DNA of 64,000 nucleotides from Blastocatellia bacterium. GTDB taxonomy: Bacteria > Acidobacteriota > Blastocatellia > Chloracidobacteriales > Chloracidobacteriaceae. The notes beneath the pieces were generated by a model. That model did no database searches and had not been told where the DNA came from. It saw only the letters and a list, made by a program, of their open reading frames with translations. Where the stretch lies: positions 1-64,000 of the forward strand of contig JAIBAN010000042.1 in assembly GCA_019695185.1 (NCBI GenBank). The letters run 5' to 3'. A program made the translations under genes and the position numbers. How positions within the stretch are numbered: position 1 is the first letter of the stretch; each line of letters begins with the position of its first letter. Shown here piece after piece: positions 26,394 to 34,570 of the stretch.

Positions 26394-26468
26394 TTTCCTT
26401 GTAAACATTTGTTTTCAATTGATTTAAGTGCATTGTCAAAGCTTTGACAATTTCGCTTTTGACAACCC
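26394..26468. promoter_or_regulatory. Copy A of a conserved element with a 20-bp palindrome
   Basis: The perfect palindrome ATTGTCAAAGCTTTGACAAT at 26432-26451 lies between the divergent BNR gene and the LytS gene. Extra half-sites occur at 26366-26374 (TTGTCAAAG) and 26458-26465 (TTTGACAA). TTTCCTTG at 26394 and GTGCATTG before the palindrome recur at the same spacing at 43855-43929. It is a likely operator for a dimeric regulator. Confidence 0.65.
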
Positions 26469-26573
26469 GTTTTTTCCCACTTTGGACATGTATGAAAGAA
26501 AAAAATCTCCATTCTGCCTCAATCCGTTTTAGACTGGGGAAAGTGCAACCCACTTTTGTTTTCCGGAACCGCC

Positions 26574-27728
26574 ATGACAGCCACGATTTCAGCCGCAACC
26601 ACCAAACCTGACCGACAGGGCTTCCTGTGGATGGTCATTTTCGGCTTTTTCACGACTATTGGGCTGTTACAGTTTTGCTACAGGTATCTGGACGATGTGA
26701 CCCGGTGCATTCCAGGCACTTTTTCCACCCGGATGATTGAGGAAATGACCGGAGCCTACACCGGGGCGGTCTTGTTCCCGGTGTTTGTCTGGGCGGCTCG
26801 CAGGTTTCGAATTTCAAAAACAACCTATTATTTCAGCCTGCCGGCTCATGTGCTGGTGGCCGTTGGAACCTCAGGGGCCCATACCAGCCTCATGGCACTG
26901 ACCCGGCGCGGATTGTTCTGGCTGTTCGGTCTGGGAACCTACGATTATGGCATCATGTCCATCCGCTACCTGATGGAATTTCCCAACGACCTGATTTGGT
27001 ACGCTGCGATTGTGGGTTTTATCCATCTGTTTGACCGCTATCAGGTCTTGCGGGAGCGGGAAACCCGCGCCGCCCAGCTTGAAGCCCAACTGGCCCAGGC
27101 GCAGCTTCAATCCCTGCAATTGCAAATCCAGCCGCATTTTCTGTTCAATGCGCTGAATACGATTTCCGCGACACTCTATGAAGACCTGACTGCCGCCGAC
27201 CGGATGATTGCCCGTCTCAGTGATTTTCTCCGGCTGACGCTGCAAACCGCGCATCACCGCGAAGTTCCCCTGGGTGAGGAACTGCACTTTCTGGAACTCT
27301 ACCTTGACATCATGAAGGCCCGCTTTGAAACCGCACTGGAGGTGGTTTTTGACATCCAGCCGGAAACCCACCGGGCGCAGGTTCCCCGGTTTTTGCTCCA
27401 GCCTCTGGTGGAAAACGCTCTCAAATATGCAGTTGACCCCCAAGCCGGGAAGGTTCGGATTGAAATCCGTGCCCGGCACAATCGTGACCGGCTGGAACTG
27501 GAAGTCTGCGACTGCGGGCCGGGACTCACCTCGGAAACAGAAACCACGGCCACCTCCAAAATCGGTTGGGCCAACCTCCGCGAACGGCTGGCGGTTTTAT
27601 ATCCGGACCAATTTTCCTTCACCATTGCCAATCAGTCACAAGGCGGGTTGCGAACCGCCATTGCCATCCCCTGGAACGTGGCGGAAAGCGAGCTTGCCAA
27701 TGTCGGAACTGCGCGTGCTCATCGTTGA
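26574..27728 (+). CDS. LytS-type sensor histidine kinase
   Basis: A 384-residue kinase from the ATG at 26574 (a TTG at 26556 is possible). Four hydrophobic segments (about residues 15-160) form the membrane sensor. A short coiled linker (RETRAAQLEAQLAQAQLQSL) follows, then the His_kinase domain with the phosphoacceptor His188 in QIQPHFLFNALNTISATLYE. An HATPase_c domain comes next, with VENALKYAVDP as N box and CDCGPGLTS as G1 box. It signals to the LytTR regulator whose gene overlaps its 3' end by 29 bases. The stimulus is unknown. The palindromic element at 26432-26451 lies about 120 bp upstream and may control the pair. Confidence 0.92.
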   Translation: MTATISAATTKPDRQGFLWMVIFGFFTTIGLLQFCYRYLDDVTRCIPGTFSTRMIEEMTGAYTGAVLFPVFVWAARRFRISKTTYYFSLPAHVLVAVGTSGAHTSLMALTRRGLFWLFGLGTYDYGIMSIRYLMEFPNDLIWYAAIVGFIHLFDRYQVLRERETRAAQLEAQLAQAQLQSLQLQIQPHFLFNALNTISATLYEDLTAADRMIARLSDFLRLTLQTAHHREVPLGEELHFLELYLDIMKARFETALEVVFDIQPETHRAQVPRFLLQPLVENALKYAVDPQAGKVRIEIRARHNRDRLELEVCDCGPGLTSETETTATSKIGWANLRERLAVLYPDQFSFTIANQSQGGLRTAIAIPWNVAESELANVGTARAHR

Positions 27729-28473
27729 CGACGAGGCTCCGGCCCGCCGCAAAATCCGCCGCTTTCTCGAAGCTGACGCCTCAATCAGGGTGACTGGCGA
27801 AGCAGCCACCGGGCTTGAGGCTTTGGAACAGTTTCAATCCACCAAACCGGACATCATTTTTTTGGATGTGAACATGCCGGGACTCGACGGCTTCGGGTTC
27901 CTGGCGGCGCTCCAGGCCGAACCCCGCCCGCTGGTGGTGTTTGTCACCGCCTATGACCAGTTTGCCCTCAAAGCCTTTGAAGTGGCGGCGTTTGATTATG
28001 TGCTCAAGCCCTTTGACCCGGACCGGTTCCAGCAGGTCCTCCAGCGGATTAAAGAACAAATCGCCCTCCAACGGAAAAGTGAATTGGGAGCCAATCTGCA
28101 CAATCTGTTGCAGAAATCAGCCCCTCGTTTTCCGGAACATGTGCTGGTGGAATCCAAGGAACGGGCTTTTTTTCTTGCCGTGCTGGAAATTGACTGGCTG
28201 GAAGCCGCCAGAAACTCCGTCACCCTGCACACCCAGGGCAAAACGTTTCAGGTGCGCGGTACGCTGGAAGGTCTGGCGCAAAAACTTGATCCGCAAAAAT
28301 TCATTCAGGTCAACCGCTCCCATATTGTCCGATTGGAGAGCATTCAGGAACTCCAGCCCTGGTTTCATGGCGAATACCGGATTCTCCTCAAGGACGGAAC
28401 CGAATTGATGTGGAGCCGCCGCTTTCTGGACCGCCTGCCTGACCTGGTCAATAAATCCAGGGCTGAAAACTGA
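27700..28473 (+). CDS. LytTR-family response regulator
   Basis: A 257-residue protein with an N-terminal receiver (LRVLIVDDEAPARRKIRRFL; phosphoacceptor Asp56 in FLDVNMPG; the conserved Lys in YVLKPFD) and a C-terminal LytTR DNA-binding domain (ILEI-like strand FFLAVLEIDWLEAARNSVTL; FIQVNRSHIVRLESI). The ATG at 27700 lies inside the kinase gene in another frame, so translation is probably coupled. An upstream extension of this frame overlaps the kinase gene and is not real coding. It acts as a transcription regulator of genes that cannot be identified here. Confidence 0.93.
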   Translation: MSELRVLIVDDEAPARRKIRRFLEADASIRVTGEAATGLEALEQFQSTKPDIIFLDVNMPGLDGFGFLAALQAEPRPLVVFVTAYDQFALKAFEVAAFDYVLKPFDPDRFQQVLQRIKEQIALQRKSELGANLHNLLQKSAPRFPEHVLVESKERAFFLAVLEIDWLEAARNSVTLHTQGKTFQVRGTLEGLAQKLDPQKFIQVNRSHIVRLESIQELQPWFHGEYRILLKDGTELMWSRRFLDRLPDLVNKSRAEN

Positions 28474-28622
28474 GTGGGGCTTCCCCTTGCAACGAGGTTC
28501 GTTGATGAAAGGATTCGCCGGGAGGCCATTTTCTTCCAAACCACGAAACTCCGGAGCCCGGACAACCAACCGCCAGTAAGGAAAATATAACGCCCCTGGA
28601 AACTGCCAATGGGTTGGCAGGC

Positions 28623-29012
28623 TCAGGCAAACAACCTCCGGGCCAGGGCTGCTCCCAGGTACACTGCCGCAAAACCCACCAGCACACTCAAAGCGACATA
28701 CAACCCGGCACGGGTAAAATCACGAATTTCAAGAAGTTTTGCCGTTTCAAACTCAAAGGTGGAAAACGTGGTGTAGGCCCCGACAAAACCAACTCCCACC
28801 GCCAAGCGGAAATTTTCCGGCACCTGGACATATTCTCCCGTCAGGGTCAGGAAAAAACCCAAAATGAACGACCCGGTCACATTGATGAGGAACGTGCCGG
28901 TTGGGAAGGGTGCCCCCCAGCGGGCTAAAGGAAGCAATCCGATAGTATAGCGGGCAATGGCCCCCAAAGCTCCGCCGGTGGCAATGGAAAGGTATTTTCC
29001 GAATTCAGACAT
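28623..29012 (-). CDS. crcB: CrcB/Fluc fluoride channel
   Basis: A 129-residue protein with four membrane helices and the Fluc signatures GTFLINVTGSFILGF (second helix) and GFVGAYTTFSTFEFE (third helix, with the Na+-site and pore Phe residues). It forms an antiparallel dimer that exports fluoride from the cytoplasm. The length is standard. It lies 53 bp downstream of an anchored hypothetical gene in the same direction. No fluoride riboswitch is recognisable in the short upstream gap. Confidence 0.95.
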   Translation of the reverse strand: MSEFGKYLSIATGGALGAIARYTIGLLPLARWGAPFPTGTFLINVTGSFILGFFLTLTGEYVQVPENFRLAVGVGFVGAYTTFSTFEFETAKLLEIRDFTRAGLYVALSVLVGFAAVYLGAALARRLFA

Positions 29013-29065
29013 GGTTCAGCAAAGCCTTTGGGAAAAAGATGAGGTGTTTGATTTCGAGCTGCCCC

Positions 29066-29800
29066 TTAATTGGGAAACCGGGCTTTCACTTTGCCGGCGT
29101 CATCCAGAAATTCCAGCTTTGCATCATCGTTTTTATCCACCACCAACTGGGCCCGGACCCGCCCTTTCGAGTCTTTCAAAAGCAGTTGGGCGGCTTGATT
29201 TTTACTTCCCAGAAACAGCCGTTCAACCCCCAAAGCATTGGTTTCCGACCATTCGGTAAACTGTTTTTTGATTTCATCCATCCGGCGCGGCGAGGCTTGG
29301 CGGAATTCCTCCACCAAATCAAGGCTTTTCTTGAAATTGCCGTTTGCAGGGCGGTCAAAAAAGGTCAAGCCGGCCTGAACCGTTGAAGCGTTCTCTTTGT
29401 ATTGCAAGGCCAGCACCTGGTTGTCATGAAAGCGGTCAAAGGACAGATGCCCAATCCCGGCTGTTTTTCCGTTGGGCTGCTTAAAACTGTTGAAGACAAG
29501 TCCGCCCATTTCATCCCCGTCCTGGTTGAAAAAAATCATCCCGGCCATGTATTTCCGTCCCTCGGAAACCTCAACCGGATAGGATTTGCCCTCCATGACG
29601 GGTGGTGCAATCCGTTCCTGATTGGAAATGGCAATCACCGTTTTTCCTTCCGGGCTCACCACATTGATTCGCTCAACCTTGATTTCCTTAAAACTGGTCT
29701 GGGACGAGGTGAACCCGGTCACAACCAGAGCCATCAAGGCAATCAGAGTTAAAAGATTGGTGGCGATCAGCATTGCAACATACTTCGGCGGGAGGTTCAT
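29066..29800 (-). CDS. Membrane-anchored hypothetical protein
   Basis: A 244-residue protein with one N-terminal membrane anchor (VAMLIATNLLTLIALMALVV) and an extracytoplasmic beta-rich domain. The pattern FKEIKVERINVVSPEGKTVI, then AGMIFFNQDGDEMGGLVF and a closing AQLLLKDSKGRVRAQLVVDK is characteristic of a widespread uncharacterised family. No catalytic motif is seen. Its stop is followed by crcB, and the amidohydrolase gene lies 32 bp upstream on the same strand, so the three genes may form an operon. Confidence 0.75.
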   Translation of the reverse strand: MNLPPKYVAMLIATNLLTLIALMALVVTGFTSSQTSFKEIKVERINVVSPEGKTVIAISNQERIAPPVMEGKSYPVEVSEGRKYMAGMIFFNQDGDEMGGLVFNSFKQPNGKTAGIGHLSFDRFHDNQVLALQYKENASTVQAGLTFFDRPANGNFKKSLDLVEEFRQASPRRMDEIKKQFTEWSETNALGVERLFLGSKNQAAQLLLKDSKGRVRAQLVVDKNDDAKLEFLDDAGKVKARFPN

Positions 29801-29832
29801 ACAACCGGCATCTCCTTTTCAGGCTCCAGACG

Positions 29833-31251
29833 TTAATGGAGGCCAACTGTGTTTTGTTGGGAGGCAAAGATTTTGCTGCTGTCATACCCGACACCAGCCT
29901 TGAAGACCAGGGGGATTTTGCGGATGGCCGGCGGGTCTTTGAGCGGGTCCCCGTCAATCAGACTGAAATCCGCCCGTTTGCCTTTTTCAATGCTGCCCAC
30001 GGTTTTGGCCAGACCCAAAAATTTCGCTCCGTTCAACGTGGCAAACTGAATCGCCTGTTCAAAGGGATAGCCGGCTTCGACCAGTAATTCAATGGCCCGT
30101 TTTCCGGCAAAGCCGGGCACCACGCCTCCGTACCCCGTCGGGTCGGTTCCCACGACCAGGTTTCCCCCGGCTCTGACAAACATCTTTTCCAATTCCATGG
30201 CCTTGCTGTAATAGACCTGTTGGGTGGTGTCTTTCTGTTTGGAAACCTGGGTCCAGGTCCGCAGATATTGCTCCCGGATTTCGGGCAGTAACACCCCCAA
30301 CGCATCGGGATACGCCTGCGGACGACCCGGCACAAAGGTTTCAAAAACGGTTGGCGTGGAGGTAATGGTCACCTTGCGCGCAATCAGAAAATCAATCAGG
30401 GCTTTGACCTGAGGGCTGTTCAGGTCCAGTTTGACAAACGACTCAACCACATCCTTGCGGGCCGGGCACTCATCCGGCTTTTTGTTTTCCACAAAATCGG
30501 AAGCTACAAAAAAACCGTGCTCCAGGTTGTCAATTCCCAGGGTTGCCGCCTGCCGATAGGTCACCGAACACAAATGGGCGGTCACGTGATGGCCCTTCTG
30601 GTGGGCTTTTGCAATCACGGCTTTGAGTTCGTTTGCATGAATGTGCATGTAGGCTTTGTAAGAGGTCGCCCCTTCCGCAGCCCAATACTCAACCATGCGC
30701 TCGGCATCGGCCACACCGCGCAGGGCTTTGACCTTCAGTATCGGCAAGCCCGGACCTTCAAGGTAAGGAGCCGTGACATGGATGTCAGGACCGGCAGTGG
30801 TGCCGTTCTCAATCGCCTTTTTCAGGTTCAGGTCACCATACGGATTCATGGTTCCGGCAGTCCGCAGGGTGGTGGTTCCACCCGCCAGATACAACAAGGG
30901 AAACGACGACAGCATTTCCGTGTAATTGGCTTGACCGGTGGGATAGAACATATGTTCGTGAAGCATGACAAAACCGGGAATCAGGGTTTTTCCGGTTCCG
31001 TCAATGACTGTGGTTCCGGCAGGAAAAGGTTTGTCCGGTTTTTCCCCCACAAAAACAATGTTCCCCTGTTCAACCACAATGGTTTGGTTGGTCCGGGCCT
31101 TGGCCCCGGTTCCGTCCACCACCTGAACATTGGTAATCGCCAGCGAACCTTTGGGATAGGCCACAAACCCGGTGGATTGTGCGGCAAGCGGGCCACCGTG
31201 CGGAAACCACACCAAAAGCACCAGGAGCAAAATCAATCCGGAACGAACCAT
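29833..31251 (-). CDS. Secreted amidohydrolase (imidazolonepropionase-like)
   Basis: A 472-residue protein beginning at the ATG at 31251, chosen because GGAGG sits six bases upstream and a signal peptide follows (GLILLLVLLVWFPHGGPLAA). The metal-dependent hydrolase TIM barrel is marked by FVMLHEHMFYP (His98 and His100), VTAHLCSVTYRQA, LEHGFFVASDF and the late ligand segment VVGTDPTGYG; the terminal strand GKRADFSLIDGDPL is typical of the superfamily. It likely cleaves a cyclic amide or dipeptide in the periplasm; the substrate is unknown. Confidence 0.88.
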   Translation of the reverse strand: MVRSGLILLLVLLVWFPHGGPLAAQSTGFVAYPKGSLAITNVQVVDGTGAKARTNQTIVVEQGNIVFVGEKPDKPFPAGTTVIDGTGKTLIPGFVMLHEHMFYPTGQANYTEMLSSFPLLYLAGGTTTLRTAGTMNPYGDLNLKKAIENGTTAGPDIHVTAPYLEGPGLPILKVKALRGVADAERMVEYWAAEGATSYKAYMHIHANELKAVIAKAHQKGHHVTAHLCSVTYRQAATLGIDNLEHGFFVASDFVENKKPDECPARKDVVESFVKLDLNSPQVKALIDFLIARKVTITSTPTVFETFVPGRPQAYPDALGVLLPEIREQYLRTWTQVSKQKDTTQQVYYSKAMELEKMFVRAGGNLVVGTDPTGYGGVVPGFAGKRAIELLVEAGYPFEQAIQFATLNGAKFLGLAKTVGSIEKGKRADFSLIDGDPLKDPPAIRKIPLVFKAGVGYDSSKIFASQQNTVGLH

Positions 31252-31383
31252 TGTTGCCTCCACTTGGGAAAAAGCAGGTTGGATTTCAGGTATCGGGTTT
31301 TGGGTTTCGGGTCTGTTTATTGTGAAGAGCGGTTTCGGTTATTGATGTTTCACCAGAAAAACGAGCGCGGATGCTCCGACCAT

Positions 31384-31416
31384 AATCCACCGCGCCGCAA
31401 CCGTTCTGGGTGGATT
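31384..31416. repeat. 3'-end hairpin of the IscB element
   Basis: Eight-base perfect arms (AATCCACC/GGTGGATT) about 25 bp past the iscB stop codon. The location fits the right-end subterminal palindrome of an IS200/IS605-type element. Confidence 0.5.
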
Positions 31417-31439
31417 TGGTGGGAGCGGAAGCGCCGCCG

Positions 31440-32711
31440 TTAAGAAAAGTGGTATCGATATCCATCATTGCGGTGAATGGGGACACAGAACCGAGCCTGA
31501 ATGCCTGCCACCCGCTGACGTGCCGTCCGAATGTCAAAGCTCCCACTCGCTCGTGCCAGCACCCGGCCCACGTAAGTGCCGGCTTTTTTGCCACGGGTGA
31601 CCACAGCCCGCGTCAGATCGCCGGTTTGAAAGCCAAAATGGAGTTTGCACCGGGTCCGGTGGCGAGTGGCAATGCCACATTCGTTGACGCCGCACATCTG
31701 CCGGTGGCCGTGCCCGGTGGCGGTGATGCGGAAAGGTGTGATGCCTGAAATGAGCAGCGTTGCGGGTGTGCTCGTTCCGACACAACAGGCATCCTGCCAG
31801 TGTCCCTTTTCAATCCCCTGTTGACCGCGATTGAATTTGGTCAAGCCGCCGCTCCCGGTTTCGACTGGGAGACCGAACCGCTTGAGTCGTTCAAGAAGTG
31901 CCCAGCGGGTGGTGTTGACCGCCGCCGCATCCCGGAGCGGGGCTTGGGCCAGCGCCTGGACCTGGGGAAAGCCGAATTCAGCCGCCGTCCGGTTGCCTTT
32001 GGCCTGATTACAGGGGCCACAGGCCAGCGTCAGGTTGGACACCCGGTTGGTGCCGCCCTGGGCGCGCGGGACAATGTGTTCCACTTGCAACGGCACTCCC
32101 GCTTGCCCGCAATACACACAGTGGCGACCGAACTTTTCCAGCAGATACTCCTTGACCTCGGATCCGGCCAGTGTGCCCTGCTGATACTCGATTCCTGAAA
32201 TTTCAGGGTTTTGGAGCATGTGCAGATCAAACCGGACCAGTTCCTGACTGAGGGCGGTGAGGGGGCACCACCGGATGAGGCGGGCCACCCAGGTCACCAG
32301 ATTGGCCACCCGGCTTTCCAGGCTGGGTGGCAACCATCCGGCTTTCCGGGTCCGGTTCAGGAAACGTGGTTTCCGATACCGGGTTTTGCGGTTGCGGCGG
32401 TTGCGCCGCACCACCCGCCGGGCATCAAGTGCAGCCTTGATGTGCTTGCCCCGATGCTCGATTTCCGCTGCGAACACGACTTCTCCGGTGGTGTCGTTGA
32501 CCACCGCCAGACCCGAAACTTTGCTGCCAGGGTCAAGTTTGAGCCGCAGCGGCTGAGGGTTTGGTTTTTCAACCGCACGTTTGAGCAGGATGACGAACGG
32601 AAAGCGGCGCAGGACCGCTGCTTTCCCCGCACTCAGCAGCTTGCGGGCCACTGCCGGGTGACAGGGCTCAAGCGGTTTCCGATTTGTATCGAGCACAAAT
32701 ACTTTGGACAT
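31440..32711 (-). CDS. iscB: IscB RNA-guided HNH/RuvC endonuclease
   Basis: A 423-residue protein with the full IscB order: N-terminal PLMP/RRXRR domain (PLEPCHPAVARKLLSAGKAA), RuvC-I (RLKLDPGSKVSGLAV, Asp60), arginine-rich bridge helix (RRVVRRNRRNRKTRYRKPRF, residues 98-117) and RuvC-II (ISGIEYQQG, Glu175). The HNH domain follows with zinc Cys198/201/231/234 and the catalytic core VEHIVPRAQGG (His212), then RuvC-III (HWQDACCVG, His304/Asp307). All catalytic residues are present, so it looks active. IscB is the ancestor-type relative of Cas9 and uses the omega-RNA encoded directly upstream to cut guide-matched DNA. AAAGGA precedes the ATG, inside the end of the omega-RNA. Confidence 0.95.
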   Translation of the reverse strand: MSKVFVLDTNRKPLEPCHPAVARKLLSAGKAAVLRRFPFVILLKRAVEKPNPQPLRLKLDPGSKVSGLAVVNDTTGEVVFAAEIEHRGKHIKAALDARRVVRRNRRNRKTRYRKPRFLNRTRKAGWLPPSLESRVANLVTWVARLIRWCPLTALSQELVRFDLHMLQNPEISGIEYQQGTLAGSEVKEYLLEKFGRHCVYCGQAGVPLQVEHIVPRAQGGTNRVSNLTLACGPCNQAKGNRTAAEFGFPQVQALAQAPLRDAAAVNTTRWALLERLKRFGLPVETGSGGLTKFNRGQQGIEKGHWQDACCVGTSTPATLLISGITPFRITATGHGHRQMCGVNECGIATRHRTRCKLHFGFQTGDLTRAVVTRGKKAGTYVGRVLARASGSFDIRTARQRVAGIQARFCVPIHRNDGYRYHFS

Positions 32712-32970
32712 CTTTTTTCCTTTCGGACTCTGGTTTCCCAGGTAATGTGTGCCTCGCCCGGTTCCCGCAACTTGTCATGCCCGGCACACCGGCTTCGACT
32801 CCGTATGCCTTTTAATGCCGGGCGATAGAGCATCAGGCTGGCTCGCACCTGATGGTATCGTGATTGCAGGAACGGCTCCGCTGCTGCGGGGGCTGCTCAA
32901 CCCCGGAGCCTGCTGGTCGGTTTCCCCACCAACAAGCTCCACCTATATCGGTTCAACGATGAGGTGGAGT
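32712..32970 (-). ncRNA. omega-RNA (HEARO-type) of IscB
   Basis: The minus strand upstream of iscB folds into consecutive helices: 32937-32944/32962-32969, 32874-32879/32905-32910, 32831-32837/32848-32854 and 32779-32786/32816-32823. An overlapping pairing, 32747-32753/32783-32789, suggests a pseudoknot. The 3' end has two GNRA-loop hairpins in a row, CTGG-GAAA-CCAG and TCC-GAAA-GGA, just before the start codon, a hallmark of HEARO RNAs. The guide should precede the scaffold, at about 32971-32990. Confidence 0.8.
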
Positions 32971-33101
32971 GGTTGACAGCAACGTCCGCCTTCTATCAAA
33001 CCTGATACCCGAAACTTGGTGTCGTTTTTTTCCACATCCTGGGCGCACGCCACCAATTGCCCCACACCACTGCGGCAGGGGCATTGATACTGACAAACCC
33101 T

Positions 33102-33704
33102 TCAGAAATCAAACAAATTCATCTGGCCGTTATTTCCTTCATTCGTCCGTTTTTTTCGGGGCGTGGGTTTTGGCTTTACTTCAGTCGGTTTTTCCGTGTT
33201 CGGCTGTGTTCCAGTGGAAGTCAGGGCAAACCCGTGGGAAGGTTCGGGTTCCACCGGAGGCAACGCCGGAAGCGCAACCACCGGTTCCTGGACAACCGGT
33301 TCCGGAGCCGGGTAAGCGTGTGGTTCAAACCGGGATTCCCACATCTGGTCACGGGCTTCATCCAGGCGGCGGCGAATGCGGCCCGACTCTTCTCCCGCCA
33401 GCGTATGAAACAGGCTGGCCAGTTTGCGACCGGTATCCAGATGGGCCGGTTTGCGCAGGATCCATCCACCCCGCCGCCCCCGCACTCCGGCGACCAGTTC
33501 CACGTCCCTGCCGTCCAACTCGCAGGCCACAGTCAAATAACCGTCCGGCTCTTCTTCGTCGGCCTCGGCCCGGCGCGGCATTTTCTGGACCGGCAGATAG
33601 ATTCCTTTGGAACTGAGGAAGGCAAACGACACCGGAAGCAAAAACCGGCACCATTCACAGCCGGTATCGTCAGCTCCTGCGTCATGCCGGATGTCCCAGT
33701 CCAT
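33102..33704 (-). CDS. Hypothetical protein with a C-terminal clamp-binding-like motif
   Basis: A 200-residue protein I do not recognise. The N-terminal 120 residues look folded (WCRFLLPVSFAFLSSKGIYL, GYLTVACELDGRDVELVAGV, RGGWILRKPAHLDTGRKLAS), followed by a proline-rich linker (EPVVQEPVVALPALPPVEPE) and a basic stretch. The last seven residues, QMNLFDF, resemble the bacterial beta-sliding-clamp-binding consensus (Q-L/M-x-L-F). This would link it to replication or repair if real. The omega-RNA and iscB lie directly downstream on the same strand. The ATG at 33704 opens the frame. Confidence 0.6.
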   Translation of the reverse strand: MDWDIRHDAGADDTGCEWCRFLLPVSFAFLSSKGIYLPVQKMPRRAEADEEEPDGYLTVACELDGRDVELVAGVRGRRGGWILRKPAHLDTGRKLASLFHTLAGEESGRIRRRLDEARDQMWESRFEPHAYPAPEPVVQEPVVALPALPPVEPEPSHGFALTSTGTQPNTEKPTEVKPKPTPRKKRTNEGNNGQMNLFDF

Positions 33705-33866
33705 AAGGCGGCTCCAGGTGAAAAACTCGTTCCCTGTTACATGGTCAAAGGTTCAGGTTGCAACCAGGCATGATTTGCACATAATTGACGGAGATTTTCA
33801 ATCCAAAATCTCGGCAGGGAGCTCAACCTGCCCGCTTCCTTCACCTAACATACATCCCCGGAGGTC

Positions 33867-34430
33867 ATGGTGCATTTAACAATGGAAGAACTGGAGGCCG
33901 GACTGGACTGGATTCGGCAATCCCCCCGCAATACCGGAGTTTTGGAACTGATTGTGTGCCGTCCGCAGGTGGACGAGCGCGAAGTGCTGAAAACCGGCCA
34001 CCTGAACCTGGAAGAAGGGTTGGCGGGCGACAACTGGAACCGCAAAAGAAGTTCCCGGACACCCGACGGCTCGGCCCATCCGGATATGCAGCTCAACCTC
34101 ATGAATGCCAGAGCCATCGCATTGATTGCACGGGACAAAGACCGCTGGCAATGGGCTGGTGACCAGCTTTTTGTGGATATGGATTTAACTGACGAGCACC
34201 TGCCGCCGGGAACCAGACTCTCCATTGGCTCCGCTGTCATCGAAGTCACCAGTCAACCGCACAACGGCTGCCAGAAATTTGCCGACCGGTTTGGGCTGGC
34301 GGCGCTCAAGTTTGTGAATTCACCGGTGGGAAAGGAACTTCATCTGCGGGGTATCAATGCCAAAGTGGTACAGCCGGGGACCATCCGAGTAGGTGACCCG
34401 GTGACCAAAATTGTCACACCCTGTGGATAA
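33867..34430 (+). CDS. MOSC-domain protein
   Basis: A 187-residue protein with the MOSC core: LEEGLAGDNWNRKRSSRTPD, MQLNLMNARAIALIARDKDR, LPPGTRLSIGSAVIEVTSQP, the conserved Cys segment HNGCQKFADRFG and LRGINAKVVQPGTIRVGDPV. MOSC proteins bind sulfur or molybdenum cofactor through that Cys and act in sulfur transfer or reduction of N-hydroxylated compounds. The enzyme partner is not nearby. GGAGG precedes the start closely; ATG 33867, GTG 33870 and ATG 33882 are all possible. Confidence 0.85.
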   Translation: MVHLTMEELEAGLDWIRQSPRNTGVLELIVCRPQVDEREVLKTGHLNLEEGLAGDNWNRKRSSRTPDGSAHPDMQLNLMNARAIALIARDKDRWQWAGDQLFVDMDLTDEHLPPGTRLSIGSAVIEVTSQPHNGCQKFADRFGLAALKFVNSPVGKELHLRGINAKVVQPGTIRVGDPVTKIVTPCG

Positions 34431-34570
34431 CCTGGAGGAAGCCTCCGGTTGCAAAGAATGGAACGGGTAGCCGGACCTCTTGGGTTACAATGCACAAACT
34501 CTTTTCCATGAGACAAGTCGCCTTCATGCGGTCTAACGGAACATATTCGAAATGACACAACCTTTTCACC

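Larger units (their letters stand above)
31384..32969 (-). mobile_element. IscB (OMEGA) element of IS200/IS605 type, approximate extent
   Basis: The unit holds an iscB gene with its omega-RNA upstream and is bounded by candidate end hairpins: AATCCACC (31384-31391) with GGTGGATT (31409-31416) on the 3' side, and CTCCACCT (32937-32944) with AGGTGGAG (32962-32969) on the 5' side. No tnpA is inside, as in many IscB units, so movement would need TnpA in trans. Exact ends are inferred. Confidence 0.6.

Noticed and set aside
27325-27699. Upstream extension of the LytTR regulator frame
   Set aside because: It overlaps the kinase coding region in another frame and encodes no receiver-like sequence; the receiver begins at ATG 27700.
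29013-29065. Possible fluoride riboswitch upstream of crcB
   Set aside because: The gap is only 53 bp, and no crcB-motif pseudoknot sequence is visible.
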